From Phoronis ovalis (taxonomy: Eukaryota > Phoronida > Phoronidae): a DNA stretch of 15,480 nt. Of the stretch, positions 1 to 15,480 are shown piece after piece (position 1 is the stretch's first letter; every line of letters begins with the position of its first letter). The position numbers and the translations under genes are program-made. The stretch lies in contig JAOXYB010027557.1 in NCBI GenBank assembly GCA_028565635.1, positions 1 to 15,480 of the forward strand. Reading direction: 5' to 3'. The notes beneath the pieces were generated by a model that was given only the letters and a program-made list of their open reading frames with translations, searched no databases and was not told the origin of the DNA.

Positions 1-502
1 GAACTAAAACAAATATTGGTCGGGTAACTGAACAATATGGCGAAATAGTGTTCTCAAAAACGTTTATTGGTCTCGGGTAAATTTAAGCGTCAGATCAAAA
101 TCAGCAAAATCCTGACCTTTAAACTTTGAAAATTCCGGCATAACTTTTAAACAAAGCAAAATTTCAAACAATGTAGGTACAGTTTTGTAGATCTATAGCT
201 AAAGATATTTTTTGCCAAGTTTCAGCACATTTTTTCGCAAAATGGACGGTTACAGATTATGAGAATTATATTCAACTTTTTTTGCCCTTGGAGTCATGAA
301 CATTAAAGTATAACCTTTGCAGAAATGTGTACTTTCAAATGTCTATCTCTTCATTTTGATTATGAAAATTAAAAAAAAGACTGTTATAGTCAAATAACAG
401 CGTATCTCAAGTCCTTAAGCCAGCCTCGTGACATAGCATACACATTTCCTAAAATAATGTGCATAAATGTTTGAGAGGAGCAACTAATTTTTCTTTAAAC
501 AG
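1..502 (+). other. Intron upstream of first visible SCD exon
   Basis: AT-rich sequence ending in a splice acceptor at 501-502. I looked for the upstream SCD exon (membrane helices 1-2) and did not find it. Nothing else was recognised. Confidence 0.7.
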
Positions 503-633
503 GTCTACAGTTGTACTGCTTTGGTAACTTAGGCATCACGGCTGGTTCCCATCGATTATGGTCTCATCGAACCTACAAAGCAAAATTGCCGCTACAAATC
601 TTTCTCATTTTTTGTAGTACTTTGGCTCATCAG
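503..633 (+). CDS. SCD: SCD exon with first histidine box
   Basis: Acceptor TTTAAACAG precedes 503 and donor CAG|GTAAAG follows 633. The exon enters in phase 1 and leaves in phase 0. It reads [20 protein letters not shown] and continues to ...STLAHQ, matching the conserved LGITAGAHRLWSHR region. The exit point between Gln and the NDV of the next exon matches, from memory, the family's conserved intron position. A second possible acceptor (CTACAG, ending at 510) would drop eight bases and break the frame if the upstream phase is 1. Confidence 0.93.
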
Positions 634-3328
634 GTAAAGATATTATTTTAATTAGTTTTAATTATAATAATTAAGTTTATTCTTATGTGAGAAGTATTTC
701 ATCTTTATGGCATTAAGATTTGACTGATTTTTTTAATGATAAAATAACAGGCGCAAACCCCCGGCCTACGAACCACGGCATATTAACTGTGATGATCGTT
801 TATTGTTATATATAAAATCTTTACATTTTCCACGTACATGTTTATTATACTGTAGCAGCTTAAAATCGATATTTACTTGTTGAAGAGACCTCGTGTTTTC
901 TTTCCTAGCAGAAATTACTTTAAAATTGCGCCGTATTCTACACAACAAGCATACATCCACTTAAAGTAAGTAAAGCTAATGAGAAAATCCCATCCATGAG
1001 GGCAATTCTGACGATCAATTATGAGGGAGGTAGGGGGTACACTCGCACTTAAACATCGGCAATGCTCGCTGCTCACACTTAACCAGAAAAAATTAACAAC
1101 AAAAAAAACCGTTGCCAAAAAAGGCGACTACCACAAAAAAAACGTCGACAAAACATGATAGTCAGCAAAAAGAAACAAAGCAAAAAAAATGGTCGCCAAA
1201 AGACAATGCTCGGTGCTCGCACTTAACAGACCAAGGCAATGCTCGCTGCTCGGACTTAATTAACAGACCCCAGTGCTCGCTGCTCGCGATACCCCCCTAT
1301 ATTCCTCAATTATGTAGAGGAGGTATACTGGTATTTGTCGGGTATTTCTATAAGTCATTCATCACAAGCAGTGAGGTAACAGCACATAGCTGTGATTTGG
1401 ATAAAAACCAAAATCGATCGTCGCGTAATAGGACTGGATCACCCAACGAGTCTGTTCTCAGCAGTCTATTTGGCTGGCAAACCTTAAATATGTGATCCAC
1501 CTGGCAAGGGGAACAGATTCTAATTTCTAAAGTAACTTCGCTAAATGATTTATTTAAGCATGAAAAATATCTTTTTTCACAAATTTCAGCTGGCAGCTGA
1601 GACTATTTCAGCTGGCAGATACAACTTTGTCGCATATCCAGCTGACTGGCGAATAAAAAAAATCAGCTTGTAGCTAGGTGAATGGGGAACAGATATGGCC
1701 TTCCAAGCTACACCAGCAAATGGTTTATCTAAGCATGAAACATGTAAACAAATATGTTGGTTTGCTATATACCCCCCCCCCCCAAATAATCCTCATTGGA
1801 TGCTTCTGATGGGATTCTTCCCCTAGCTAGAATTAATCAAGTTGCAATAAAATGTTGGTATACATATTCAACCCTGCTGCTATCAAGCCCGAACCCTACA
1901 AGCAATCCTGGCACAATAAAATGTCCAAAATTGTGATTTTTGTATTTTAAAAAACAAACAGGAAGTATTCAGTAATATCAATTTCTAACAAGAAATTCTT
2001 AAGAATTTGCTAAATATGTATGTCTTTTTTTAGAACGACGTTATAGAATGGGCTCGGGATCATCGTACACATCATAAATACACAGAAACAAATTCTGATC
2101 CACACAATGCTAAAAGAGGATTCTTTTTCGCTCATATGGGATGGTTACTCGTTCGTAAACATCCAGACGTTAAAACCAACGGAAACAAGATTGATTTGAC
2201 AGACTTGTATGCAGATTCACTTTTGAGATTTCAGCGCAGGTAGGTGCAGCACGAGGTGCAGGGCTTAGGGGGGGGGGGTACTCAAGGTTTTTTGACTACT
2301 GGGATGTGCCGGCCGGCCACGGAACCCAATCCAAAATTTTAGGAAATTTTAGGGTAGCAATCCAAACTTTGTGAAATATAAGGGTAGCAATCCAAAATTT
2401 TAAAATATTTGAGTATAGCAATCCATTTTAACACAAACTGACCGCTACAAACCAAATTACAAAATTTATTTATGGAATTATGGATACAAACCTAAAATTA
2501 ATCCAAATTATTTGTTAATTAAAGCTTCTAGCTACTAGTAGACGTGGTGAATTAGCTGCAACTGGTTTTTATTTCTTTTCCTTTAGTTTATTTAATTATT
2601 TGAATTTAATGCTTGAGAATACATAAGTTACTTTCGAAGGACTTTATCTATATTTTTTAATTTCTAAACAGACTCTATAAACCATTGGTGCTTCTTGTAT
2701 GTTTTGTAATGCCGACCTTTGTTCCTTGGCAAGTTAACGATTCAACGAAACTGAAGCCGCTGAAGCTGTTTTTTATTTCTTTATTTAATTATTTGAATTT
2801 AATGCAAGAGAATATAAGCCATATTCTAAATATGAAAGCGATCATATATCTGTTACTACACCCAGTACCCTGTTTTTATTTCTATATAGGTTCTATAAAC
2901 CATTGATGCTTCTTATATGTTTTGTAATGCCGACGTTTGTCCCTTGGTACTTTTGTGGAGAAAGCGCGTGGAATGCTTATTTCGTGTGTTCTCTTCTGCG
3001 ATACTGCCTTGGTTTACATGGAACTTGGTTAGTAAATAGCGTTGCCCATTTTTATGGAATGAAACCATACGATCGACACCAAAATCCAGTGGACAATGTT
3101 TTTGTCTCATTAGCTGCTATTGGAGAAGGCTTTCACAATTACCATCATACATTTCCTCAAGATTACGCTAGCAGTGAATACGGTTGGATATTAAATCCAA
3201 CAACTTGTTTTCTCGATTGTATGGCATGGTGTGGTCTGGTATACGATAGGAAGGCAGTGTCAACTGAAGTCGTCAGAAAACGTCAAGAAAGAACTGGTGA
3301 TGGCAGTAAAACGTTTTATGTTTACTAG
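503..3328 (+). CDS. SCD: Acyl-CoA delta-9 desaturase (stearoyl-CoA desaturase), 3' half, three exons
   Basis: Membrane di-iron enzyme of the endoplasmic reticulum that introduces a cis double bond at carbon 9 of saturated fatty acyl-CoAs, using cytochrome b5 as electron donor (family knowledge). Joining 503-633, 2034-2239 and 2890-3328 gives 257 residues and a TAG stop at 3326-3328, with intron phases 0 and 2 that keep the frame. Seen in the fragment: HRLWSH (first histidine box, residues 16-21), HRTHH (53-57), NSVAH (161-165) and HNYHH (194-198), so all metal-ligand motifs of the family are present. Hydrophobic stretches after the second box fit the third and fourth membrane helices. The family is usually about 330-360 residues, so roughly 100 N-terminal residues with the first two membrane helices lie upstream of the window. 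Identification is secure. Which animal SCD paralogue this is cannot be told. Confidence 0.95.
1058..1290. repeat. Degenerate tandem/dispersed repeat with core AATGCTCGCTGCTCGCACTT
   Basis: Copies of a unit close to GGCAATGCTCGCTGCTCGCA followed by CTTAACAGACC occur at about 1058-1085, 1203-1232, 1235-1270 and 1271-1287 (the last partial). An A-rich stretch (1085-1200) separates the first copy from the other three. The unit is much more GC-rich than the surrounding intron. No known repeat family was recognised. Confidence 0.7.
1508..1750. repeat. Diverged direct repeat beginning GGGGAACAGAT
   Basis: GGGGAACAGAT starts two related stretches about 176 bp apart (about 1508-1573 and 1684-1750). 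Both continue to a shared block close to AAATGATTTATTTAAGCATG (GGTTTATCT in the second copy). Between them TTTCAGCTGGCAG occurs twice (1587-1618). This is a locally duplicated intron segment with clear decay. Confidence 0.6.
2034..2239 (+). CDS. SCD: SCD exon with second histidine box
   Basis: Acceptor TTTTTTTAG precedes 2034 and donor CGCAG|GTAGGT follows 2239. It enters in phase 0 and leaves in phase 2. It starts [14 protein letters not shown] and includes the family motifs [12 protein letters not shown] and VRKHPDV, ending LLRFQR plus two bases of the next Arg codon. No stop or frameshift is present. Confidence 0.95.
2266..2435. repeat. G-run followed by about 30-bp tandem repeats
   Basis: A run of 11 G (2268-2278) is followed by GGTACTCAAGG, then GGGATGTGCCGGCCGGCC, then about 3.5 units of roughly 30 bp with the core GGGTAGCAATCCAAA (about 2326-2357, 2358-2387, 2388-2418, then a partial unit). 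From memory, a G-run, GGTACTC, then GGATGTGCC arrangement occurs in dispersed repeats of several marine invertebrates. That comparison could not be checked here. Confidence 0.6.
2584..2950 (+). repeat. Tandem duplication of intron end plus exon start
   Basis: Copy 1 (about 2584-2731) and copy 2 (about 2777-2950) share TTTAATTATTTGAATTTAAT upstream (2591 and 2784) and the exon start (2672 and 2890). The upstream blocks are offset by 193 bp and the exon blocks by 218 bp, so the copies have since gained an indel of about 25 bp. The duplication boundary lies inside coding sequence shortly after the CCTTGG of VPW. Confidence 0.8.
2672..2731 (+). pseudogene. Partial duplicate of the SCD last exon
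   Basis: Preceded by a good acceptor (TTTCTAAACAG), it reads [19 protein letters not shown] against [19 protein letters not shown] of the true exon. About six differences occur in 57 bp, two of them silent and the coding ones conservative. After VPW the similarity stops and the frame runs through unrelated sequence to a stop at 2904-2906. A transcript using this acceptor without further splicing would lack the third histidine box. Joining it to the exon at 2890 through the weak GTTAAC at 2733 would shift the frame. Most likely a non-functional fragment or a source of aberrant transcripts. Confidence 0.75.
2890..3328 (+). CDS. SCD: SCD terminal coding exon with third histidine box and stop
   Basis: Acceptor CTATATAG precedes 2890 and the exon enters in phase 2. 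It encodes [20 protein letters not shown], the NSVAH motif, [23 protein letters not shown], and DYASSEYGW, ending in [12 protein letters not shown] and TAG. The RTGDG near the C-terminus is typical of animal SCDs, followed by a short divergent tail. About 146 codons with no disruption. Confidence 0.96.
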
Positions 3329-3424
3329 CATCTATTTATCTCCACGGCCATGTATGAAATGATGAGACAGATAACTAGGCAATAACAATTATTCTCTTGA
3401 AGTTGCAATATTTAAAAAGTTGAG

Positions 3425-3660
3425 CCTATCTTCAAGGGAGGGATTCTATTTGGATAAATACGATATTGAACCAAAGGAGTTTTTATTTAAGGAAGAACTT
3501 CTATTTGGGACAAATATGATATTTTGAAAGTTGGATTTCTATTCAAGGGGAGCATCTACTGGATATATTTGAAAAGTTAAACTTAAACCGTCTGTGGTAT
3601 TTTACTTTGTAAGTTTGGTTTCTAGTCAAGGGAGGGCTTCTATTTGTAATGAAGAGTTGT
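3425..3660 (+). repeat. Imperfect tandem repeat with core AAGGGAGGGCTTCTATTTG
   Basis: Related units begin near 3434, 3489, 3545 and 3618. Each has a purine block such as AAGGGAGGG, then ATTCTATTTGG or a variant, then ATAAATATGATATT-like sequence and often GAAAGTTGG. Spacing is about 50-75 bp with strong divergence. Located in the presumed SCD 3' UTR. Confidence 0.6.
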
Positions 3661-3976
3661 ACATTACGTTGGGCTCTCTATTTTGATAATATAGAAATTG
3701 AAAAGTTAGATTATTTATTCCAAAAAATTCAAAATATCTTCCATGAGCCGATTTGACTTAAATTTTTGAGATCATTTTGAAAAATTGTTTTAGGAGCCAA
3801 CTGAAATGCCGGGATAGGGTTGATAAATTTCTCAAAACATACTCCAATCAGCTACACCAAAGTTTTGTGATGAGCCATATTTTTTTAATGGTCAAAATAC
3901 GAGATATTGCATATTCCTATGAAAAAATTAGACCCGTTTTATACCTTCCCGGCAGATCTTTTGACTAGATCTCAAA

Positions 3977-3982
3977 AATAAA
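3977..3982 (+). promoter_or_regulatory. Candidate poly(A) signal of SCD
   Basis: Canonical AATAAA about 650 nt after the SCD stop. The following sequence (ATCCGTGCATGTTACG) has a modest GT-rich element. Placement is inferred. Confidence 0.4.
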
Positions 3983-4000
3983 ATCCGTGCATGTTACGAC

Positions 4001-4319
4001 ACCACCGAATTAGCCGTTTCAAACGAGCAAATACTACAGAGTATCTTTATAGCAAAAGGTTCTTCGTCTTGGTTGAACACCATTTTTTGTACGTCATTGA
4101 CCAATTTCTTCATGTCACGATTCATTATACAGGTTTTTTTACTGATAATTGAATTGGGGTCCATTCTCCATATTTATTGAAGTGCCTCCCCCCATTACGT
4201 ACAAAGCCATTATCCCCCCCAACATTTAATACTCGACAGTCAAGTTTTATAGTTGAAAATAGAATTTTACCGATCACCATACGTACGATCTAGGGGAAAG
4301 AAATAACGCTAAACATAAA
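4001..4319. other. Short intergenic gap between convergent genes
   Basis: No exon-like or family-recognisable sequence. Short C-runs at about 4190 and 4215. If the poly(A) assignments on both sides are right, the two genes end within about 330 bp of each other. Confidence 0.4.
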
Positions 4320-4340
4320 GCATTTGTTCTTTTGTGTCTG

Positions 4341-4346
4341 TTTATT
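4341..4346 (-). promoter_or_regulatory. Candidate distal poly(A) signal of calcineurin A
   Basis: TTTATT on +, AATAAA on -, about 2.1 kb after the stop. It is the last - strand AATAAA before the gap to SCD. The nearer copies at 4712-4717 and 6015-6020 are equally canonical. Confidence 0.3.
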
Positions 4347-4402
4347 ATTGTAACACAGAAGTTTACAATTATGAATACATGCATGATTTACAACAATAAC
4401 GG

Positions 4403-4444
4403 CCAGACAAAACAATGTCGTTTTTTAAATGCAGTTTTGTCTGG
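4403..4444 (-). repeat. Perfect 11-bp inverted repeat with 20-nt loop
   Basis: CCAGACAAAAC at 4403-4413 and its exact complement GTTTTGTCTGG at 4434-4444. Would form a hairpin near the distal end of the inferred calcineurin 3' UTR. Confidence 0.7.
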
Positions 4445-5038
4445 ATAATTAGTTTATTATACATTTTTTTATGTGGCTATGAAATCAACTTGTGTGCTGA
4501 TGTGCAAAAAATGTTGAATATAGGAAACTTCACGGAAATAAGAATGGAACGTGCGATTTCATCCCAATTACTGTGAATGCCCATGTCACGCATCCCTCTC
4601 TAGATACAAAGTACTGCGACTTGACAATGCTGCGAATACCTAGACTATGTTGCTATATAATGAATAGAGCGAGGACATGTTTTGAGTAACACCATTCCCA
4701 AATGAGATCATTTTATTCACCACTTGAGATGGTGCATTCCAAATGACATTAGGAAGATATTTGTCTACAAATTCCTGGACATCTTGGTGAAAGTGGACAA
4801 TCCAGCAACTCTGTACATGTTCCCGGGATTTGAAGTCCATTTAACAATGACGTACTATAACATCGCTGTTACCACAACAGTGTCACTCAATGTACTTTCA
4901 ATTAAAAAGATAATTTGTGACTTGGCTCTCTATACATTAGTGTCGAATTCAGTTGAACATGTACAACTTTTTGTCTGACCTATAGTAAATATAATAAATA
5001 TTAAACAAACACCACTGAACTGGTTTCAAAGTACAAAA

Positions 5039-5077
5039 ATTCTAGGCTATGACAAGTACCAAGTCACAGGCTAGAAT
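5039..5077 (-). repeat. Inverted repeat, 15-position stem with 9-nt loop
   Basis: ATTCTAGGCTATGAC (5039-5053) faces GTCACAGGCTAGAAT (5063-5077). On the - strand, the sense strand of calcineurin, the stem has 13 Watson-Crick pairs, one G-U pair and one mismatch. On the + strand the G-U position is an A-C mismatch, so the fold is better in the calcineurin transcript. Confidence 0.65.
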
Positions 5078-6487
5078 TACTACAACAAAATGGTCAACTG
5101 AACTAACAACATTGAAAAAATTGGATAAAAATGTGAACAGGTGTGAAATTTTTATATAAAACCACTAAGCTTCCTTCTTCACAACCACAGAAAACTACCT
5201 ACATGGAATCACTGAGGACACTGGAAAAATGCTAATCATTTTAGCATCATCATCCTAGTGCTTAAACAAAAGCAGCAAAATTCCTGAAAAAAATATTGCA
5301 CCTATGGCTTATCATCAGGCCTATTTCGTTCATGCATGCTAGTACTCCAATAACTGACCAATGTAACTTGAATTGCAGGTTTCATTCAGTGATCAATTCA
5401 CAGCTTAAGAACCCTATATGTCATTAGTGGAAAGGAAAGAAAAATCTTTCATCTTTACCTTGGTAGTAATCAAGCAGCAATCAACATATGATCATGTGAT
5501 TTTTTTTAGGCTTAACAAATTTGGGCTAGTAGAATAGAGTACTAGCTTGTTTGGCAGAATTGATGAATTTTTGGCACAACCCTACAGTTTCCAAAAGTAA
5601 ATACACGTGTTTGACTGCTGGGCAATAGCAGCTGCTTGTAAGAGGATACAGGCATCTGTACCCTACATGATAATCTTGTACAAAATAATAATATGATTCT
5701 AGAATCAAGGTTGTTCTGATATCTACAGTGAAAGGCATACTAAATGCTATGGCCAATAAAACTGGATGTTAGAGACTGATTTAACAATATACCATCTCAG
5801 CATGACACGACCAACATTTAATTTATGGGTGTATTAGGAACCCTTACACAACATTCCAAATAACATAAAATAGTTAAAAGGTACAGCCACAAAGCAAGTG
5901 GCAAACATTAATGCAAAATATATGTAATCTTTTCAAAATCTAAAACTATAATACCATTGTGTTCAACTGATGCCACTGCAAACCACATTATTACAGCACT
6001 AGGTAACACGATGCTTTATTCTCAAGCATAACAATGAGTAAACGGAAAACCATAGTAGCACAGACCTCAAAGTTAGGAATTCAACTAGATTCTATTGTTA
6101 AGCACTCTATATGAATAGGTTACCCTACACTGTAGTAAGTGGATTGCACAAGCCAACCAGGGTTTGACAAAACAGCTTTTTAATCTATAACCGTATAACA
6201 AAATATGCAAATAGTACAACATTTTCCAATTAAAGCAAATAAATTAAGCCCGTCCCAAGAATTTACATTTTGAGAAAAACAAGCACTGCTTGTTGAACTT
6301 GGATGATTATGTTACCAGTCTAACGGCTTAAATCTGTGGCTTTCTGAAATGTCATGAAGAGTTTGTTAAGTCATGGCTTTCGGAGTACCGCAATGGCTGA
6401 TCACTCTAGATTTCATGAGTTTTATGTTAAACCACAGAATTTCATATCAATTTTCTTCTTTTACAAAATGCCGTGGTGATTACCCCC

Positions 6488-15006
<8,519 letters not shown>

Positions 15007-15480
15007 CTGAAACACAGAAGGTGAAATTATACAAAATATCGAGTTTGAGACACACACAGAAGTCACAATGTGAACTACAGATACAAATATGTCTGGTTAT
15101 TGGCCTAAATTTTAAATATTATATATTGTTTCCATTGGCAAAATTTCTACACAAAAGATTTCAATACTACCAGGGAGCTTAGCAAAGCTCTGATCCCCTC
15201 TGCAAACAAGGACAGGTCACAGGTTATAGATTTTGCCTATTCTAGGGTCTGTGGCCTCATAAAAACAAGAAGAGGGATTAGTAAGTGACTGCAAACAGGT
15301 AAATTCATCACATTTAACTTTCCCTGGCATAATTTCTATAAAATATTTCTATACAAACTGAGTAAAACCCAGATGTGTCATATTAGCTTACACACACTGT
15401 AACATTAGCTCCATTCACACTTACACTTGGAGCGCTTCATAATAAAGCGCTCTATAATAAAGCGCTTCATTTTCCGTCCA
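15007..15480 (-). other. Calcineurin A intron reaching the window edge
   Basis: Upstream of the LDRFKEPP exon. I searched for the preceding exon (the VHGG/LDDIR part of the phosphatase domain) and did not find it. A 15-bp tandem repeat lies at 15431-15470. Confidence 0.75.
15431..15470. repeat. 15-bp tandem repeat AGCGCTTCATAATAA
   Basis: Units at 15431-15445, 15446-15460 (AGCGCTCTATAATAA) and a partial one at 15461-15470. Each contains the palindrome AGCGCT. Confidence 0.85.

Larger units (their letters stand above)
634..2033 (+). other. SCD intron, repeat-bearing
   Basis: GT at 634 and AG at 2032-2033 bound a 1.4-kb intron. It contains a degenerate GC-richer tandem repeat (1058-1290), a diverged direct repeat (1508-1750) and a run of 12 C (1772-1783). 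The open stretch at 1112-1495 is a Lys/Thr-rich translation of the repeats, not a gene. No further exon was recognised. Confidence 0.8.
2240..2889 (+). other. SCD intron with tandem repeat and duplicated exon fragment
   Basis: GT at 2240 and AG at 2888-2889. The 5' third is the G-run/30-bp repeat region. The 3' half is a tandem duplication of the end of this intron together with the first ~57 bp of the next exon. Splicing from 2239 to 2890 restores AG|G (Arg) and the conserved RRFYKPL-type reading. Confidence 0.85.
3329..4000 (+). other. Probable SCD 3' UTR
   Basis: Follows the TAG stop with no splice evidence. It contains an imperfect repeat block (3425-3660) and ends near an AATAAA at 3977-3982. 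The exact 3' end is inferred. The open stretch at 3777-3968 resembles no known protein. Confidence 0.5.
4320..6487 (-). other. Inferred calcineurin A 3' UTR
   Basis: Extends from the TAG stop (6488-6490) toward the - strand AATAAA at 4341-4346. Further - strand AATAAA hexamers at 6015-6020 and 4712-4717 would give shorter alternative 3' ends. No convincing coding region or splice site was found inside. Open stretches on either strand (4724-4978 and others) show no family features. Two hairpin-forming inverted repeats lie at 4403-4444 and 5039-5077. The long UTR is an inference from the absence of other genes. Confidence 0.4.

Noticed and set aside
1112-1495. 127-codon + strand open frame
   Set aside because: Lys/Thr-rich, made of the local repeat and A-rich sequence, inside the SCD intron, no family resemblance.
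2685-2906. 73-codon open frame as a separate small membrane-protein gene
   Set aside because: Its start is the duplicated SCD exon fragment and the rest is translated intron.
3777-3968. 63-codon open frame after SCD
   Set aside because: Within the presumed 3' UTR, no family resemblance.
4724-4978. 84-codon + strand and overlapping - strand open frames
   Set aside because: No recognisable domain, in the inferred 3' UTR; length is within chance for AT-rich DNA.
15007-15480. Preceding calcineurin exon in the last 470 bp
   Set aside because: No match to the expected phosphatase-core motifs in any - strand frame.

Overview
This window is AT-rich animal genomic DNA with spliced genes. It holds the 3' parts of two conserved metazoan genes in tail-to-tail (convergent) orientation: an acyl-CoA delta-9 desaturase (stearoyl-CoA desaturase, SCD) on the + strand (exons 503-633, 2034-2239, 2890-3328) and the calcineurin A catalytic subunit (PPP3C family) on the - strand (eight coding exons between 15006 and 6488). 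Both were identified by reading the translated exons, joining GT-AG boundaries in phase, and recognising family motifs. The GT-AG introns, non-autonomous transposons, SINE-like sequence and microsatellites fit an invertebrate animal. The calcineurin C-terminus lacks the vertebrate-type insert before the autoinhibitory segment and resembles invertebrate forms. I cannot name the species.

Layout: 1-502 is intron upstream of the first visible SCD exon. 503-3328 is the SCD 3' half, about 257 residues with all histidine boxes, and its introns carry several local repeats plus a partial duplicate of the last exon. 3329 to about 4000 is the likely SCD 3' UTR with an imperfect tandem repeat. 4000-4320 is a short intergenic gap. 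4320-6487 is the inferred long calcineurin 3' UTR, with two hairpin-forming inverted repeats. 6488-15006 holds the calcineurin exons, covering the end of the phosphatase domain, the calcineurin-B-binding helix, the calmodulin-binding segment and the autoinhibitory segment. 15007-15480 is intron. The 5' exons of both genes lie outside the window.

The large calcineurin intron (7380-12926, about 5.5 kb) is the most eventful non-coding stretch. It holds a 682-bp hAT-type non-autonomous element with a perfect 8-bp target duplication, a 212-bp foldback element flanked by TA, a degraded SINE-like sequence, a long imperfect hairpin, two CA microsatellites, a CTCF-like motif and a 78-nt candidate alternative exon. 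That exon has good splice sites, the same phase as its neighbours, and would insert 26 residues in the regulatory linker of calcineurin (or replace another exon of exactly the same length).

The two genes are not known to form a pathway. Their adjacency is probably incidental. I saw no bacterial-type genes, CRISPR array, rRNA or intact tRNA, and no wholly new multi-gene system. The novelty candidates are the alternative exon, the partial exon duplication and the small structured or mobile elements.
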